This document shows, in pieces, positions 1 through 7,564 of a DNA stretch of 64,000 nt. Origin of the DNA: Lysobacteraceae bacterium NML08-0793 (GTDB lineage Bacteria > Pseudomonadota > Gammaproteobacteria > Xanthomonadales > Xanthomonadaceae); contig NWQR01000002.1 in assembly GCA_002798275.1 (NCBI GenBank), forward strand, positions 186,001-250,000, written 5' to 3'. Positions within the stretch are counted from its first letter, which is position 1. Every line of letters starts with the position of its first letter. The notes below the pieces were generated by a model. That model searched no databases and was not told the DNA's origin. It saw only the letters and a program-made list of their open reading frames with translations. The position numbers were made by a program, and so were the translations under genes.

Positions 1-1718
1 TGTATCTGAATGCCTTTTCCGAAGGCAGCACTTTTCTTGCCGAGCGTGCCCAGACCGGCTTTGCTTTCCGCAGTGGCTTATCCGTTGGCGAGCAGGGCTA
101 TATCCAGCTGCAAAACATCACCCAGAACGGCAAGCCCGCGCGCTGGCAGTTCGTGCAGCCCGATGGCGGCCCTGCCAGCGACAGAACCGTTATCCGCCTG
201 GAACTGCCCAGCCCGGTAGCGGCAGGCGCCAGCACCACGCTGGACATGGATTTTTCAAGCCAGTTGCCGCGCGTGATTGCCCGCACCGGCTATTTCGGCA
301 GCTTTCATCTGGTGGCGCAGTGGTTCCCCAAGATTGCCGTGCTGGAGCTGCCCGGCGAACGGGGCGCCACTGCGCCGCGCTGGAATGCCCACGAATTTCA
401 TCTGCATAGCGAGTTCTATGCCGATTTCGGCCACTACGATGTCAGCATCGACGTCCCCGCCGATTACACCGTGGGTGCGACCGGCGAGCTTGTGGAAAAG
501 CACAATGCCAATGGCCGCGCCATCTATCGCTATGTGCAGGGCGAGGTGCATGATTTTGCTTGGATGGCCGACAACCGCACCGCAAAGCCGTTGCAAGCAC
601 AGTGGAAAAATCCCGCAGGCGGCAGCGTTCAGGTGCAAGTGCTGTACCCGCCCGAATATGCCGACCAGGCGCCACGGGTGATGCAGACCCTGCTGGATGC
701 GCTGGATTATTTTTCCCTGAACCTTGCCCCCTACCCTTATCGCACGGTAACCGCAGTGATTCCGCCATTGCACGCCGAAGAAGCCGGCGGCATGGAATAC
801 CCGACGTTTTTTACCATGATGGGGTTTGCCGATTTCAAACCCGGCGGCCATGAGCAATACCTGCTGGAGTTTGTCACTGTCCATGAGCTTGGGCATAGCT
901 ATTTTCAGGGCATTCTCGCCTCCAACGAGTTCGAGGAACCCTTGCTGGACGAGGGGCTGAATCAATACTGGAACCACCGCATGTGGCGTGAGCGCGGTCG
1001 GCAGGTTCCGCTGGCACCGGGCTGGCTTGCACGCCTGCACCGCATGCCGTCGATGGATGCCTTCGCGCTTGAACGGCTGGGTGCCGGGCTGCACGCGCCG
1101 CTAGACCCGCTGGGCAGCAATAGCTGGCAATGGCGCTCCAGTGCCAGCTACGGCACGGTGTACTCGCGCTCGGCCACTTTGTTTGACAGCATCGAACGAC
1201 AAGTCGGCAGCGCCGCGATGACACGCGCGATGCGCCTGTATTACCAGCGCTGGAAGTTCCGCCATCCCTCCATTGCCGATTTGCGCGAAGCCTTGATCGA
1301 GGGCACTGGCCAGCGCGAAATCATCGAGCGCAGTTTTGCCCAGCATATCTATCAAGCCAGCGTGGTGGACGATGGCATCAGCGCCTTTCAAAGTGAAAAG
1401 ACCGACGGGCAGAACTTCCGCACCACACTCACCCTGCATCGCCGTGGTGCGGACGTGCCGCAAACCGTGCGGGTGCGTTTTGCCGATGGCAGCTACGAAA
1501 CCGTGCATTTTTCCGGCCAAAAGCCCAGCTTCACCTTTGAGTGGGTCAAGCCCGTCCGGGCGGAACTTGCCCAAATCGACCCGCAGCAACATTACACGCT
1601 GGATATTTCACTTGCCGACAATCAGCGCACCCTCAAGCGGCAGGCGGTTGCGGAAAAAGTCATGACACGTCTGCTCGGCTGGCTGCAAATCCTGCTGGCT
1701 GCCGTGGTGGGGGCATGA
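1..1718 (+). CDS. M1-family (gluzincin) aminopeptidase-like protein, 5' end outside window
   Basis: The frame is open from base 3 with no start in view, so the gene begins upstream of the window. The protein has the M1 signature: HELGH followed by exactly 18 residues and a Glu (in LLDEG), giving the zinc ligands. About 30 residues before HELGH is GGMEYP, matching the GxMEN substrate-binding loop of M1 enzymes, with Tyr replacing Asn. A zinc aminopeptidase or related peptidase is therefore likely. The stop overlaps the start of the next gene by 4 bp (ATGA), so the two are translationally coupled. Whether the missing N-terminus carries membrane segments, as in large M1-containing ABC-2-type proteins, cannot be seen. 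Confidence 0.85.
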   Translation, partial: YLNAFSEGSTFLAERAQTGFAFRSGLSVGEQGYIQLQNITQNGKPARWQFVQPDGGPASDRTVIRLELPSPVAAGASTTLDMDFSSQLPRVIARTGYFGSFHLVAQWFPKIAVLELPGERGATAPRWNAHEFHLHSEFYADFGHYDVSIDVPADYTVGATGELVEKHNANGRAIYRYVQGEVHDFAWMADNRTAKPLQAQWKNPAGGSVQVQVLYPPEYADQAPRVMQTLLDALDYFSLNLAPYPYRTVTAVIPPLHAEEAGGMEYPTFFTMMGFADFKPGGHEQYLLEFVTVHELGHSYFQGILASNEFEEPLLDEGLNQYWNHRMWRERGRQVPLAPGWLARLHRMPSMDAFALERLGAGLHAPLDPLGSNSWQWRSSASYGTVYSRSATLFDSIERQVGSAAMTRAMRLYYQRWKFRHPSIADLREALIEGTGQREIIERSFAQHIYQASVVDDGISAFQSEKTDGQNFRTTLTLHRRGADVPQTVRVRFADGSYETVHFSGQKPSFTFEWVKPVRAELAQIDPQQHYTLDISLADNQRTLKRQAVAEKVMTRLLGWLQILLAAVVGA

Positions 1719-2590
1719 TGCTATCCACCCGCCCCCTTTCTGCCTGGCAAGCCCTGTGGCTCGGGCTTTTCCAAAGTCTTCGTCACTGGCGCGTGCTGTT
1801 GCTGTGGTGGCTGGCCGGTATATTGCCTGCGGCTTGGCTCGGCGGACGAATCGCCCAAGCGGCGAATCAGATTTTTGCCCATCACCCCGATGCCGCCCGC
1901 ATCATCACCGAGCCTGACCTCGCCGCACTGGCCGATGCCTGGCTTGCACATGACCCAATCATCGCGCAACTGCGCACCGGCCTTGTGCCGCCACTGCTGC
2001 TCATCGCCCTCATCGCCCCCTGGGCTGCCGCCATTGTCGTCGCCAGCCTGCGCGCGGACACGCCACCGGGGTTTGTCGCACTGATACGCGGCGGCCTGCG
2101 TGGATATTTCTGCCAACTGCGCCTGTATCTGCTGCTGGCCCCGGCGCTGGCGATGGCCTTGGGGTTATCGCTGCTTGTTCTGGCGCTGGTTGAAGTGGGC
2201 ACGATGCAAGTCACCGTTTACCAAGACATCCTGCCGTGGCGGCATGCCGCTTGGGCATTCATCGCCCTGCTGCTCCTGCCCACCTTGGGCAGCTTGGAAG
2301 CCGCCCGCGCCGCGCTTGCCAACGACCCCAACCAAACCTCGGCACTGCTTGCCACAGCACAGGGCTGGCGGCTGGTTTTCCGGCGTTTTCCTGCTTGGCT
2401 ATGCATCACCCTGCTGACCTTGGGGGCAGGTCTTTTTGTCAGTCTTGCCCTGCATGGCAGCGCCAGCGGCACAAGCCCGTGGTGGGCACTGGCCTTCGCC
2501 CAGGCCAGCGTGCTGACCATCGGCTGGAGCCGTCTGGCAAGGCTGCATGCGTTGCAGCGGCTACTCCCCAAGCCAGATTCCGGGCGCTAA
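1715..2590 (+). CDS. Polytopic membrane protein coupled to the M1 peptidase
   Basis: A 291-residue protein whose ATG overlaps the stop of the preceding peptidase gene. A second ATG follows immediately, so the start may be 3 bp later. I see about six hydrophobic segments separated by short loops, including one near residues 20-45 and others after residue 85. I do not recognise a family. The overlap suggests it is made in fixed proportion with the peptidase and may act with it at the inner membrane, which is inference. The reading frame stays open much further upstream inside the peptidase gene, but the ATG at the overlap is the natural start. Confidence 0.7.
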   Translation: MMLSTRPLSAWQALWLGLFQSLRHWRVLLLWWLAGILPAAWLGGRIAQAANQIFAHHPDAARIITEPDLAALADAWLAHDPIIAQLRTGLVPPLLLIALIAPWAAAIVVASLRADTPPGFVALIRGGLRGYFCQLRLYLLLAPALAMALGLSLLVLALVEVGTMQVTVYQDILPWRHAAWAFIALLLLPTLGSLEAARAALANDPNQTSALLATAQGWRLVFRRFPAWLCITLLTLGAGLFVSLALHGSASGTSPWWALAFAQASVLTIGWSRLARLHALQRLLPKPDSGR

Positions 2591-2620
2591 AATGGCGCAT
2601 TCTTTTCGGGGGAATCCACC

Positions 2621-3175
2621 ATGTCATTGTTCGATGTTTTTCGGCGCGGCGCCAAACCCGAGGAGAGTGTGCGGGTAAAAACGGCGGACTACTCCGGTGT
2701 CAGCCGCCGCAAGAATCCGCGTGCCGACCCCCGCCCCGGTACCCGCATCCTGCTGGTGGACGATTCCCCAACCATCATCGCCCGGCTGAAAAAAGAACTG
2801 GGCGAAGAACGCTATCTGATTACCGAGGCGCATGATGGCCGCGCAGCCTTGCGCCAGATTGAAATGTTCGAGCCGGAACTGATTTTTCTGGATGTGATTC
2901 TGCCCGATACCGACGGCTTTTCGCTGCTGCGCATCCTGCGCGAGCTGCCGCACAGCAAGGACATCCCGATCATCGTCACCAGCGGCAACCCCAAGCCGAC
3001 CGAACAACTGTATGTGCAGCGTTTGGGCGCCGAGGACTTCATGAAAAAGCCCTTCACCCGCGCCGAAGTATTCCGCCGCATCCAGCCGCTGCTCGATGCC
3101 CAGTACATCCCGCGTCGTGCGGCGCAACGGGTGGGCGTGCCGGTTGAACTGGCCAGCAAGCCCCCGGCAGGCTGA
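2621..3175 (+). CDS. Single-domain response regulator (PilG/PilH-like receiver)
   Basis: 184 residues with one receiver domain at about residues 42-155. Acidic pair D47-D48, phospho-acceptor D91 (in FLDVILP), switch T120 and conserved K143 before Pro are all present, so it should be phosphorylatable. No DNA-binding or enzymatic output domain follows. The first 40 residues are a basic, probably disordered extension. It resembles CheY-like regulators of twitching-motility chemotaxis systems, but no pil or che gene lies nearby, so the partner kinase is unknown. The stop codon shares its last base with the start of copA; co-transcription is likely, though a functional link to copper is not evident. 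Confidence 0.85.
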   Translation: MSLFDVFRRGAKPEESVRVKTADYSGVSRRKNPRADPRPGTRILLVDDSPTIIARLKKELGEERYLITEAHDGRAALRQIEMFEPELIFLDVILPDTDGFSLLRILRELPHSKDIPIIVTSGNPKPTEQLYVQRLGAEDFMKKPFTRAEVFRRIQPLLDAQYIPRRAAQRVGVPVELASKPPAG

Positions 3176-5616
3176 TGGACAAGCGCGGGCCGGTCATCAC
3201 CCTGCCCATCGAGGGCATGACCTGCGCCGCCTGTTCTGCCCGGCTAGAACGGGTTTTGCAGGCCATCCCCGGTGTGGAAAGCGCAACCGTCAATCTCGCC
3301 AGCGCCCGCGCCAGCATTCACGGCCAAGCCGAGCCACAAGCCCTGATTGCCGCCGTGGAAAAAGCCGGCTTCCATGTTCCGGCAGCCACCCATACCTTGC
3401 AGATCGAGGGCATGACCTGCGCCGCCTGTTCTGCCCGGCTAGAACGAGTTTTACAGGCCGTCCCCGGTGTGGAAAGCGCAGCGGTCAATCTCGCCAGCGC
3501 CCGCGCCAGCATTCACGGCCAAGCCGAGCCGCAAGCCCTGATTGCCGCCGTGGAAAAGGCCGGGTTTTCCGCCCGCCTCACACAAGACCGGCAGGCCGAC
3601 GATGCCGAGCGCCAAGCGCAGCAGACCCGACAACTGCGGCAGTTACGCCGGGATTTCCGCATCGCCGCTGCATTGACCTTGCCGGTTTTCCTGCTGGAAA
3701 TGGGCGGCCACCTGTTTCCGCCCCTGCATCATTGGCTGCAGGCCACATTCGGACAGCAAAATCTCTGGTATCTGCAATGCCTTCTGACCACGCTGGTATT
3801 GCTGATTCCCGGACGGCATTTCTACCGGCATGGCCTGCCCGCACTGCTGCGCGCTGCCCCGGATATGAACTCGTTGGTGGTTCTGGGCACTTCCGCTGCC
3901 TGGCTGTATTCGCTGGTTGCTACTTTCCGCCCCGCTTGGCTACCGGCCGGCACGGTCAATGTCTATTACGAAGCGGCCGCGGTCATCATCACCCTGATTC
4001 TGCTTGGCCGTCTGCTTGAAGCTCGTGCCAAAGGCCGCACTTCGCAAGCCATCAGCCGCCTGATTGGCCTACAACCGAAAACCGCCCGGGTGCTGCGCGA
4101 TGACCGCCTGCGCGATATCCCGATTGCCGATGTCATCAGCGGCGATATCCTCCAAGTGCGTCCCGGCGAGCGCCTGCCGGTGGATGGCTTGGTACTGGAA
4201 GGCCATAGTCGGGTGGACGAGTCGATGTTAAGTGGCGAGCCGCTGCCGGTGGAAAAATCTCCCGGCAGCACGGTGATTGGCGGCACTGTCAATCAGCACG
4301 GCACTCTGACCCTGCGCGCCACCGCCGTCGGCAGCGAAAGCGTGCTGGAACAAATCATTGCCTTGGTGGAACAGGCGCAGGCCGGAAAACTGCCGATTCA
4401 GGCGCTGGCAGACAAAGTTATCCGCTATTTCGTGCCGGCGGTGATGCTCATCGCCGCGCTGACCTTCATCCTCTGGCTATGGCTGGGCCCCGCCCCCGCC
4501 TTGGGGCTGGCGCTGGTCAATGCCGTCAGCGTGCTTATCGTCGCCTGTCCCTGCGCAATGGGGCTTGCGACCCCGACCTCGATCATGGTCGGCACCGGGC
4601 GCGCCGCCGAGCTTGGCCTGTTGTTCGCCAAGGGCGAAGCGCTCCAGCTATTGAAAGACGCGCGCGTTATCGCCTTGGACAAAACCGGCACACTGACCGT
4701 CGGCAAACCGGCGCTGACCCATTTCGAGCTTGCCGCAGGCTTTGAAGAAAGCCAGGTATTGCGCCTGATTGCAGCGGCGGAATCGCATTCTGAACACCCG
4801 CTGGCGCATGCCATCGTAGCCGCCGCGCAAGCGCAAAACCTTGTGCTGCCTGCCGTCCGAGATTTTCAGGCCATCACCGGTATGGGTATCCGTGCCGTGG
4901 TGGACGGCCAGCGCGTGGAAATCGGCGCAGACCGCCATATGCAGGCGCTCGGGCTGGATATCAGCCAGTTTGCCGCCAGCGCCGCACGCCTGTCCGGCGA
5001 GGGCCAATCCCCGCTATATGCCGCGATTGACGGCCAGCTTGCCGCGCTGATTGCCGTGGCCGACCCGATAAAACCCGATACCCCGGCAGCGATTGCCGCG
5101 CTGCATGCCCAAGGGCTGAAAGTGGTGATGGTAACCGGCGACAACCGCCATACCGCCAATGCCATCGCCAAACAACTCGGAATCGACGCGGTCATCGCCG
5201 AAGTGCTGCCGCAAGGCAAAGTGGCAGCGGTCAAACAGCTCAAGGCGCGCCACGGCATCTTGGCCTTTGTCGGTGACGGCATCAATGATGCCCCGGCACT
5301 GGCTGAAGCCGATGTGGGCATCGCCATCGGCAGTGGCACCGATATCGCTATGCAGGCGGCAGATGTCGTGCTGATTTCCGGCAGCCTCATGGGCGTACCC
5401 GATGCCATCGCCCTCTCGCGAGCCACCTTGCGCAATATCCGGCAAAACCTGTTCTGGGCATTTGCCTACAACACAGCGCTGATTCCGCTGGCGGCCGGGC
5501 TGCTCTACCCGCTGAACGAGAGGCTGCTCTCGCCGATTTTCGCCGCCGCCGCGATGGCGCTGTCCAGCGTATTCGTACTGGGCAATGCCCTGCGCCTGCG
5601 CCGCTTTACACCTTGA
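3175..5616 (+). CDS. copA: Copper-exporting P1B-type ATPase with two N-terminal metal-binding domains
   Basis: 813 residues. Two heavy-metal-associated domains carry CAAC copper-binding motifs (C17/C20 and C82/C85). Further on are the membrane CPC motif (C458-P459-C460), the phosphorylation motif DKTGTLT with D502, and the hinge GDGINDAP. This is the full complement for a Cu(I)-exporting ATPase of the inner membrane. The two metal-binding domains are almost identical even at DNA level, pointing to a recent internal duplication. The start ATG overlaps the upstream response-regulator stop by one base. A small copper-chaperone-like gene lies convergently 20 bp downstream. No CueR-type operator was identified. 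Confidence 0.95.
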   Translation: MDKRGPVITLPIEGMTCAACSARLERVLQAIPGVESATVNLASARASIHGQAEPQALIAAVEKAGFHVPAATHTLQIEGMTCAACSARLERVLQAVPGVESAAVNLASARASIHGQAEPQALIAAVEKAGFSARLTQDRQADDAERQAQQTRQLRQLRRDFRIAAALTLPVFLLEMGGHLFPPLHHWLQATFGQQNLWYLQCLLTTLVLLIPGRHFYRHGLPALLRAAPDMNSLVVLGTSAAWLYSLVATFRPAWLPAGTVNVYYEAAAVIITLILLGRLLEARAKGRTSQAISRLIGLQPKTARVLRDDRLRDIPIADVISGDILQVRPGERLPVDGLVLEGHSRVDESMLSGEPLPVEKSPGSTVIGGTVNQHGTLTLRATAVGSESVLEQIIALVEQAQAGKLPIQALADKVIRYFVPAVMLIAALTFILWLWLGPAPALGLALVNAVSVLIVACPCAMGLATPTSIMVGTGRAAELGLLFAKGEALQLLKDARVIALDKTGTLTVGKPALTHFELAAGFEESQVLRLIAAAESHSEHPLAHAIVAAAQAQNLVLPAVRDFQAITGMGIRAVVDGQRVEIGADRHMQALGLDISQFAASAARLSGEGQSPLYAAIDGQLAALIAVADPIKPDTPAAIAALHAQGLKVVMVTGDNRHTANAIAKQLGIDAVIAEVLPQGKVAAVKQLKARHGILAFVGDGINDAPALAEADVGIAIGSGTDIAMQAADVVLISGSLMGVPDAIALSRATLRNIRQNLFWAFAYNTALIPLAAGLLYPLNERLLSPIFAAAAMALSSVFVLGNALRLRRFTP
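3208..3567 (+). repeat. Tandem duplication of the metal-binding domain inside copA
   Basis: Copy 1 spans 3208-3372 and copy 2 spans 3403-3567, 165 bp each, offset by 195 bp (65 codons). By eye they differ at only about nine or ten bases, several of them silent. A 30 bp linker separates them. Confidence 0.9.
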
Positions 5617-5635
5617 AGCCGCCGCAGCGTCCGGC

Positions 5636-5830
5636 TTACAACCGTTGCGCCGGAAAACCGGCCTGCTGCAAGGCGCTCTGGATAGTGGCCTGCGCGGCAG
5701 CCGTTTCAATCCACACCGTGCGGCTTGGCAAATCTGCCTCGACCCGAGCCTTGGCATCCACCCTAGCCACTGCTTGCTCGATGCCGCGCACGCAGGCGCC
5801 GCAGCTCATGTCGTCGATCCGAAATTGCAT
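5636..5830 (-). CDS. Small heavy-metal-associated (CopZ-like) copper chaperone
   Basis: A 64-residue protein starting MQFRIDDMSCGACV, with the GMxCxxC-type metal-binding motif (MSCGAC) and the single-domain ferredoxin-like length of CopZ chaperones. The frame extends upstream, with an ATG 15 bp earlier, but the 5830 start gives the standard domain boundary. It converges on copA with 20 bp between stops, so it is transcribed separately. It probably hands Cu(I) to CopA; that partnership is inferred from family and proximity. Confidence 0.85.
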   Translation of the reverse strand: MQFRIDDMSCGACVRGIEQAVARVDAKARVEADLPSRTVWIETAAAQATIQSALQQAGFPAQRL

Positions 5831-6036
5831 ACGTTCTTCAGCCATTTCTTGAAAAGCCCAGTATGTTGCGAGGGCATCATTATCGCTGCTCGGCAGCGTC
5901 GCACAAAAAATGAATGAAAAATAAACAAAAACACGCCAACTCAATCTTGATGCGGCAATCGCCCTGCCGATGGTGAGTTTACGGATAGGAGTGCGGTTTT
6001 TCGCTCCGTCTTCCCTCGATTTTTCAAGGATTCACC

Positions 6037-6483
6037 ATGAACACCACCCCGCCCGTGACGCAAAACCAAACGCCCGTCGATATCGACTCTCTGGATGTTT
6101 CCGATGCCTGGAAAAAGTACTTCCACGCCGTGAACAAGTTTGGCGGCCTGGGGGTGCCAAAGCTCAAGGCGATGCCGCAAGAGGAGCGCAGGGCGCATAT
6201 GAAGGAAGTTGGGCCGCCGCTCATCAGCCTGATTCTGGCCTTTGCCTTTCCGCTGATCTATTACATCGTCAAGGGCATGTGGAAGAAGGGTCTGGTGCTG
6301 TTTGCCATCACCGTTCCGGTCACCCTGATTATTTCCGTCATCCTGTACATGATTGGTGGTGAAACGCTTGCTGGTATTGTGCGGTTCCTGCCGAGTGCGG
6401 TTTTCTCCGGCCTGATGGCGCAAAACTACTACGCCTACAAGGTACTGAAAGACGATGGCTGGATGCCGCTGTTCAAAGTCTGA
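6037..6483 (+). CDS. Small membrane protein, DUF2628-like
   Basis: 148 residues: a soluble N-terminal region of about 60 residues followed by three or four hydrophobic segments (starting near ISLILAFAFPLIYYI, GLVLFAITVPVTLI and a less clear C-terminal one). The C-terminal pattern NYYAYKVLKDDGW resembles DUF2628 proteins, which have no established function. The ATG is preceded by AAGGATT about 6 bp upstream, a fair ribosome binding site. The stop overlaps the next start by one base, so the two genes form an operon. Confidence 0.7.
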   Translation: MNTTPPVTQNQTPVDIDSLDVSDAWKKYFHAVNKFGGLGVPKLKAMPQEERRAHMKEVGPPLISLILAFAFPLIYYIVKGMWKKGLVLFAITVPVTLIISVILYMIGGETLAGIVRFLPSAVFSGLMAQNYYAYKVLKDDGWMPLFKV

Positions 6484-6935
6484 TGAACGCCAACACGCCA
6501 CCGGCACTACCTGCAACCGGCGCTGTCAAATGGCAGCGCCGGTTTATCTGGTTCGATATCGGCCTGTGCACGCTGTTTGCCAGTTTCAATCTCATCGCCA
6601 TCATCCTGACCGCGAAAAACGGCTATCAGGGCGATCTGCCGCTGTGGTTTGCTTGGACACAGCTGCTGATGGATATCAGCGGCAATGCGCTGGCATTGAC
6701 CGGGGCGTGGCTTTTGATCCGCAGACAGCGCAGCGGTTTTTACTTTGTTATCGCCTCGCTCCTAGTCATCGGTGTGCGCCTGACACTGCAATACGTCAAT
6801 CTCGGGCTGCTGATTCAAAGCAATAGCTGCCCGGAAGACACCCTCATCCTGGGGCTGATACTCGGCACCTTGGTACGGATTTGCTACAACGGACTGTATC
6901 TGCTGGCAATCAGCACTTATCGCAAGACGCTTTGA
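6483..6935 (+). CDS. Small polytopic membrane protein of unknown function
   Basis: 150 residues with four apparent transmembrane helices (FIWFDIGLCTLFASFNLIAI, a segment near LWFAWTQLLMDISGNALAL, FYFVIASLLVIGVRLTL and LILGLILGTLVRICYNGLYL). The ATG shares a base with the upstream stop, so it is probably translated together with the DUF2628-like protein. No family recognised and no catalytic motif seen. Confidence 0.7.
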   Translation: MNANTPPALPATGAVKWQRRFIWFDIGLCTLFASFNLIAIILTAKNGYQGDLPLWFAWTQLLMDISGNALALTGAWLLIRRQRSGFYFVIASLLVIGVRLTLQYVNLGLLIQSNSCPEDTLILGLILGTLVRICYNGLYLLAISTYRKTL

Positions 6936-6948
6936 TTGCCTGTTCTGG

Positions 6949-7269
6949 CTATTCCTCGAACAATTCCGAGTGTGTCCCGGTGCGAACAAAGGTGATGCTG
7001 TTGCCTTCCAGCCTGTAAATGAGCAGGAAGTCACCGCCGACATGACACTCCCGGTGATCGCTCCAATCACCTTTCAATGGATGGTCAAGCCACTCCGGCC
7101 CAAGCGGTTCATCATTGGCAATCAAGAGCAGCATTACGGCTTTTAGCCGATGCATGTCATATCGGCCAGAACGGGAAAGCCTCTCCCAATCCTTCAAAAA
7201 TGCCTTGGTGTAGTCACAGGCCTTGGGTTGTGGTGCCCGCTTACTGTTTGCTGTTTTTTTCGAGCTCAT
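6949..7269 (-). CDS. yafQ: YafQ-family RelE/ParE-fold toxin (mRNA interferase)
   Basis: 106 residues. The core from about residue 17 (ACDYTKAFLKDWERL, then PLGPEWLDHPLKGDW, HRECHVGGDFLLIYR and a C-terminal FVRTGTHSELF) matches the YafQ branch of RelE toxins, ribosome-dependent endoribonucleases. The conserved histidines of YafQ (in DHPL, RECH and GTHSELF) are present. It overlaps the antitoxin gene by 29 bp, longer than usual, and has about 15 extra N-terminal residues. There is no later ATG near the family start. Confidence 0.85.
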   Translation of the reverse strand: MSSKKTANSKRAPQPKACDYTKAFLKDWERLSRSGRYDMHRLKAVMLLLIANDEPLGPEWLDHPLKGDWSDHRECHVGGDFLLIYRLEGNSITFVRTGTHSELFEE

Positions 7270-7513
7270 CCATCAACTCGCTGGCAGAAGCAAAACGTGC
7301 CTTTTGCGCAATGGCACGTGCTTCTTCCATTGCTGCACGTGTCTGGCTATTGGGAACTTTCAGCTCCAGCGGAAATGCCTGTTCAGCAGCAACACGCTTG
7401 AGCAGAATGCGCACGGCATCGGAAACCGACAGCCCCATGGCTGCCAATGCTTCGCTGGCCTGAATTTTGGTTTCTTCGTCCACCCGGACGTGCAACATTG
7501 TGGAATGAGCCAT
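7241..7513 (-). CDS. dinJ: DinJ/RelB-family antitoxin
   Basis: 90 residues starting MAHSTMLHVRVDEE. The N-terminal ribbon-helix-helix (MLHVRVDEE then a helix with SEALAAMGLSVSDAVRILL) is the DinJ DNA-binding dimerisation domain. The C-terminal part should wrap the YafQ toxin. The start at 7513 is chosen because GGAGG lies 8 bp upstream; the ATG 6 bp earlier would leave almost no spacing. As in other dinJ-yafQ pairs it should repress its own promoter together with the toxin, and a perfect palindrome lies 25 bp upstream. Confidence 0.9.
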   Translation of the reverse strand: MAHSTMLHVRVDEETKIQASEALAAMGLSVSDAVRILLKRVAAEQAFPLELKVPNSQTRAAMEEARAIAQKARFASASELMDELEKNSKQ

Positions 7514-7537
7514 TTTCATATCCTCCGTCGGCAATCT

Positions 7538-7557
7538 TGTATCTCAAAAGAGATACA
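7538..7557. promoter_or_regulatory. Putative DinJ-YafQ autoregulatory operator
   Basis: A perfect inverted repeat TGTATCTC-AAAA-GAGATACA lies in the 51 bp gap between the kinase stop and the dinJ start. Ribbon-helix-helix antitoxins bind short palindromes overlapping their own promoter, so this is the natural operator for the pair. Function is inferred from position and symmetry. Confidence 0.7.
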
Positions 7558-7564
7558 GTCAAGC

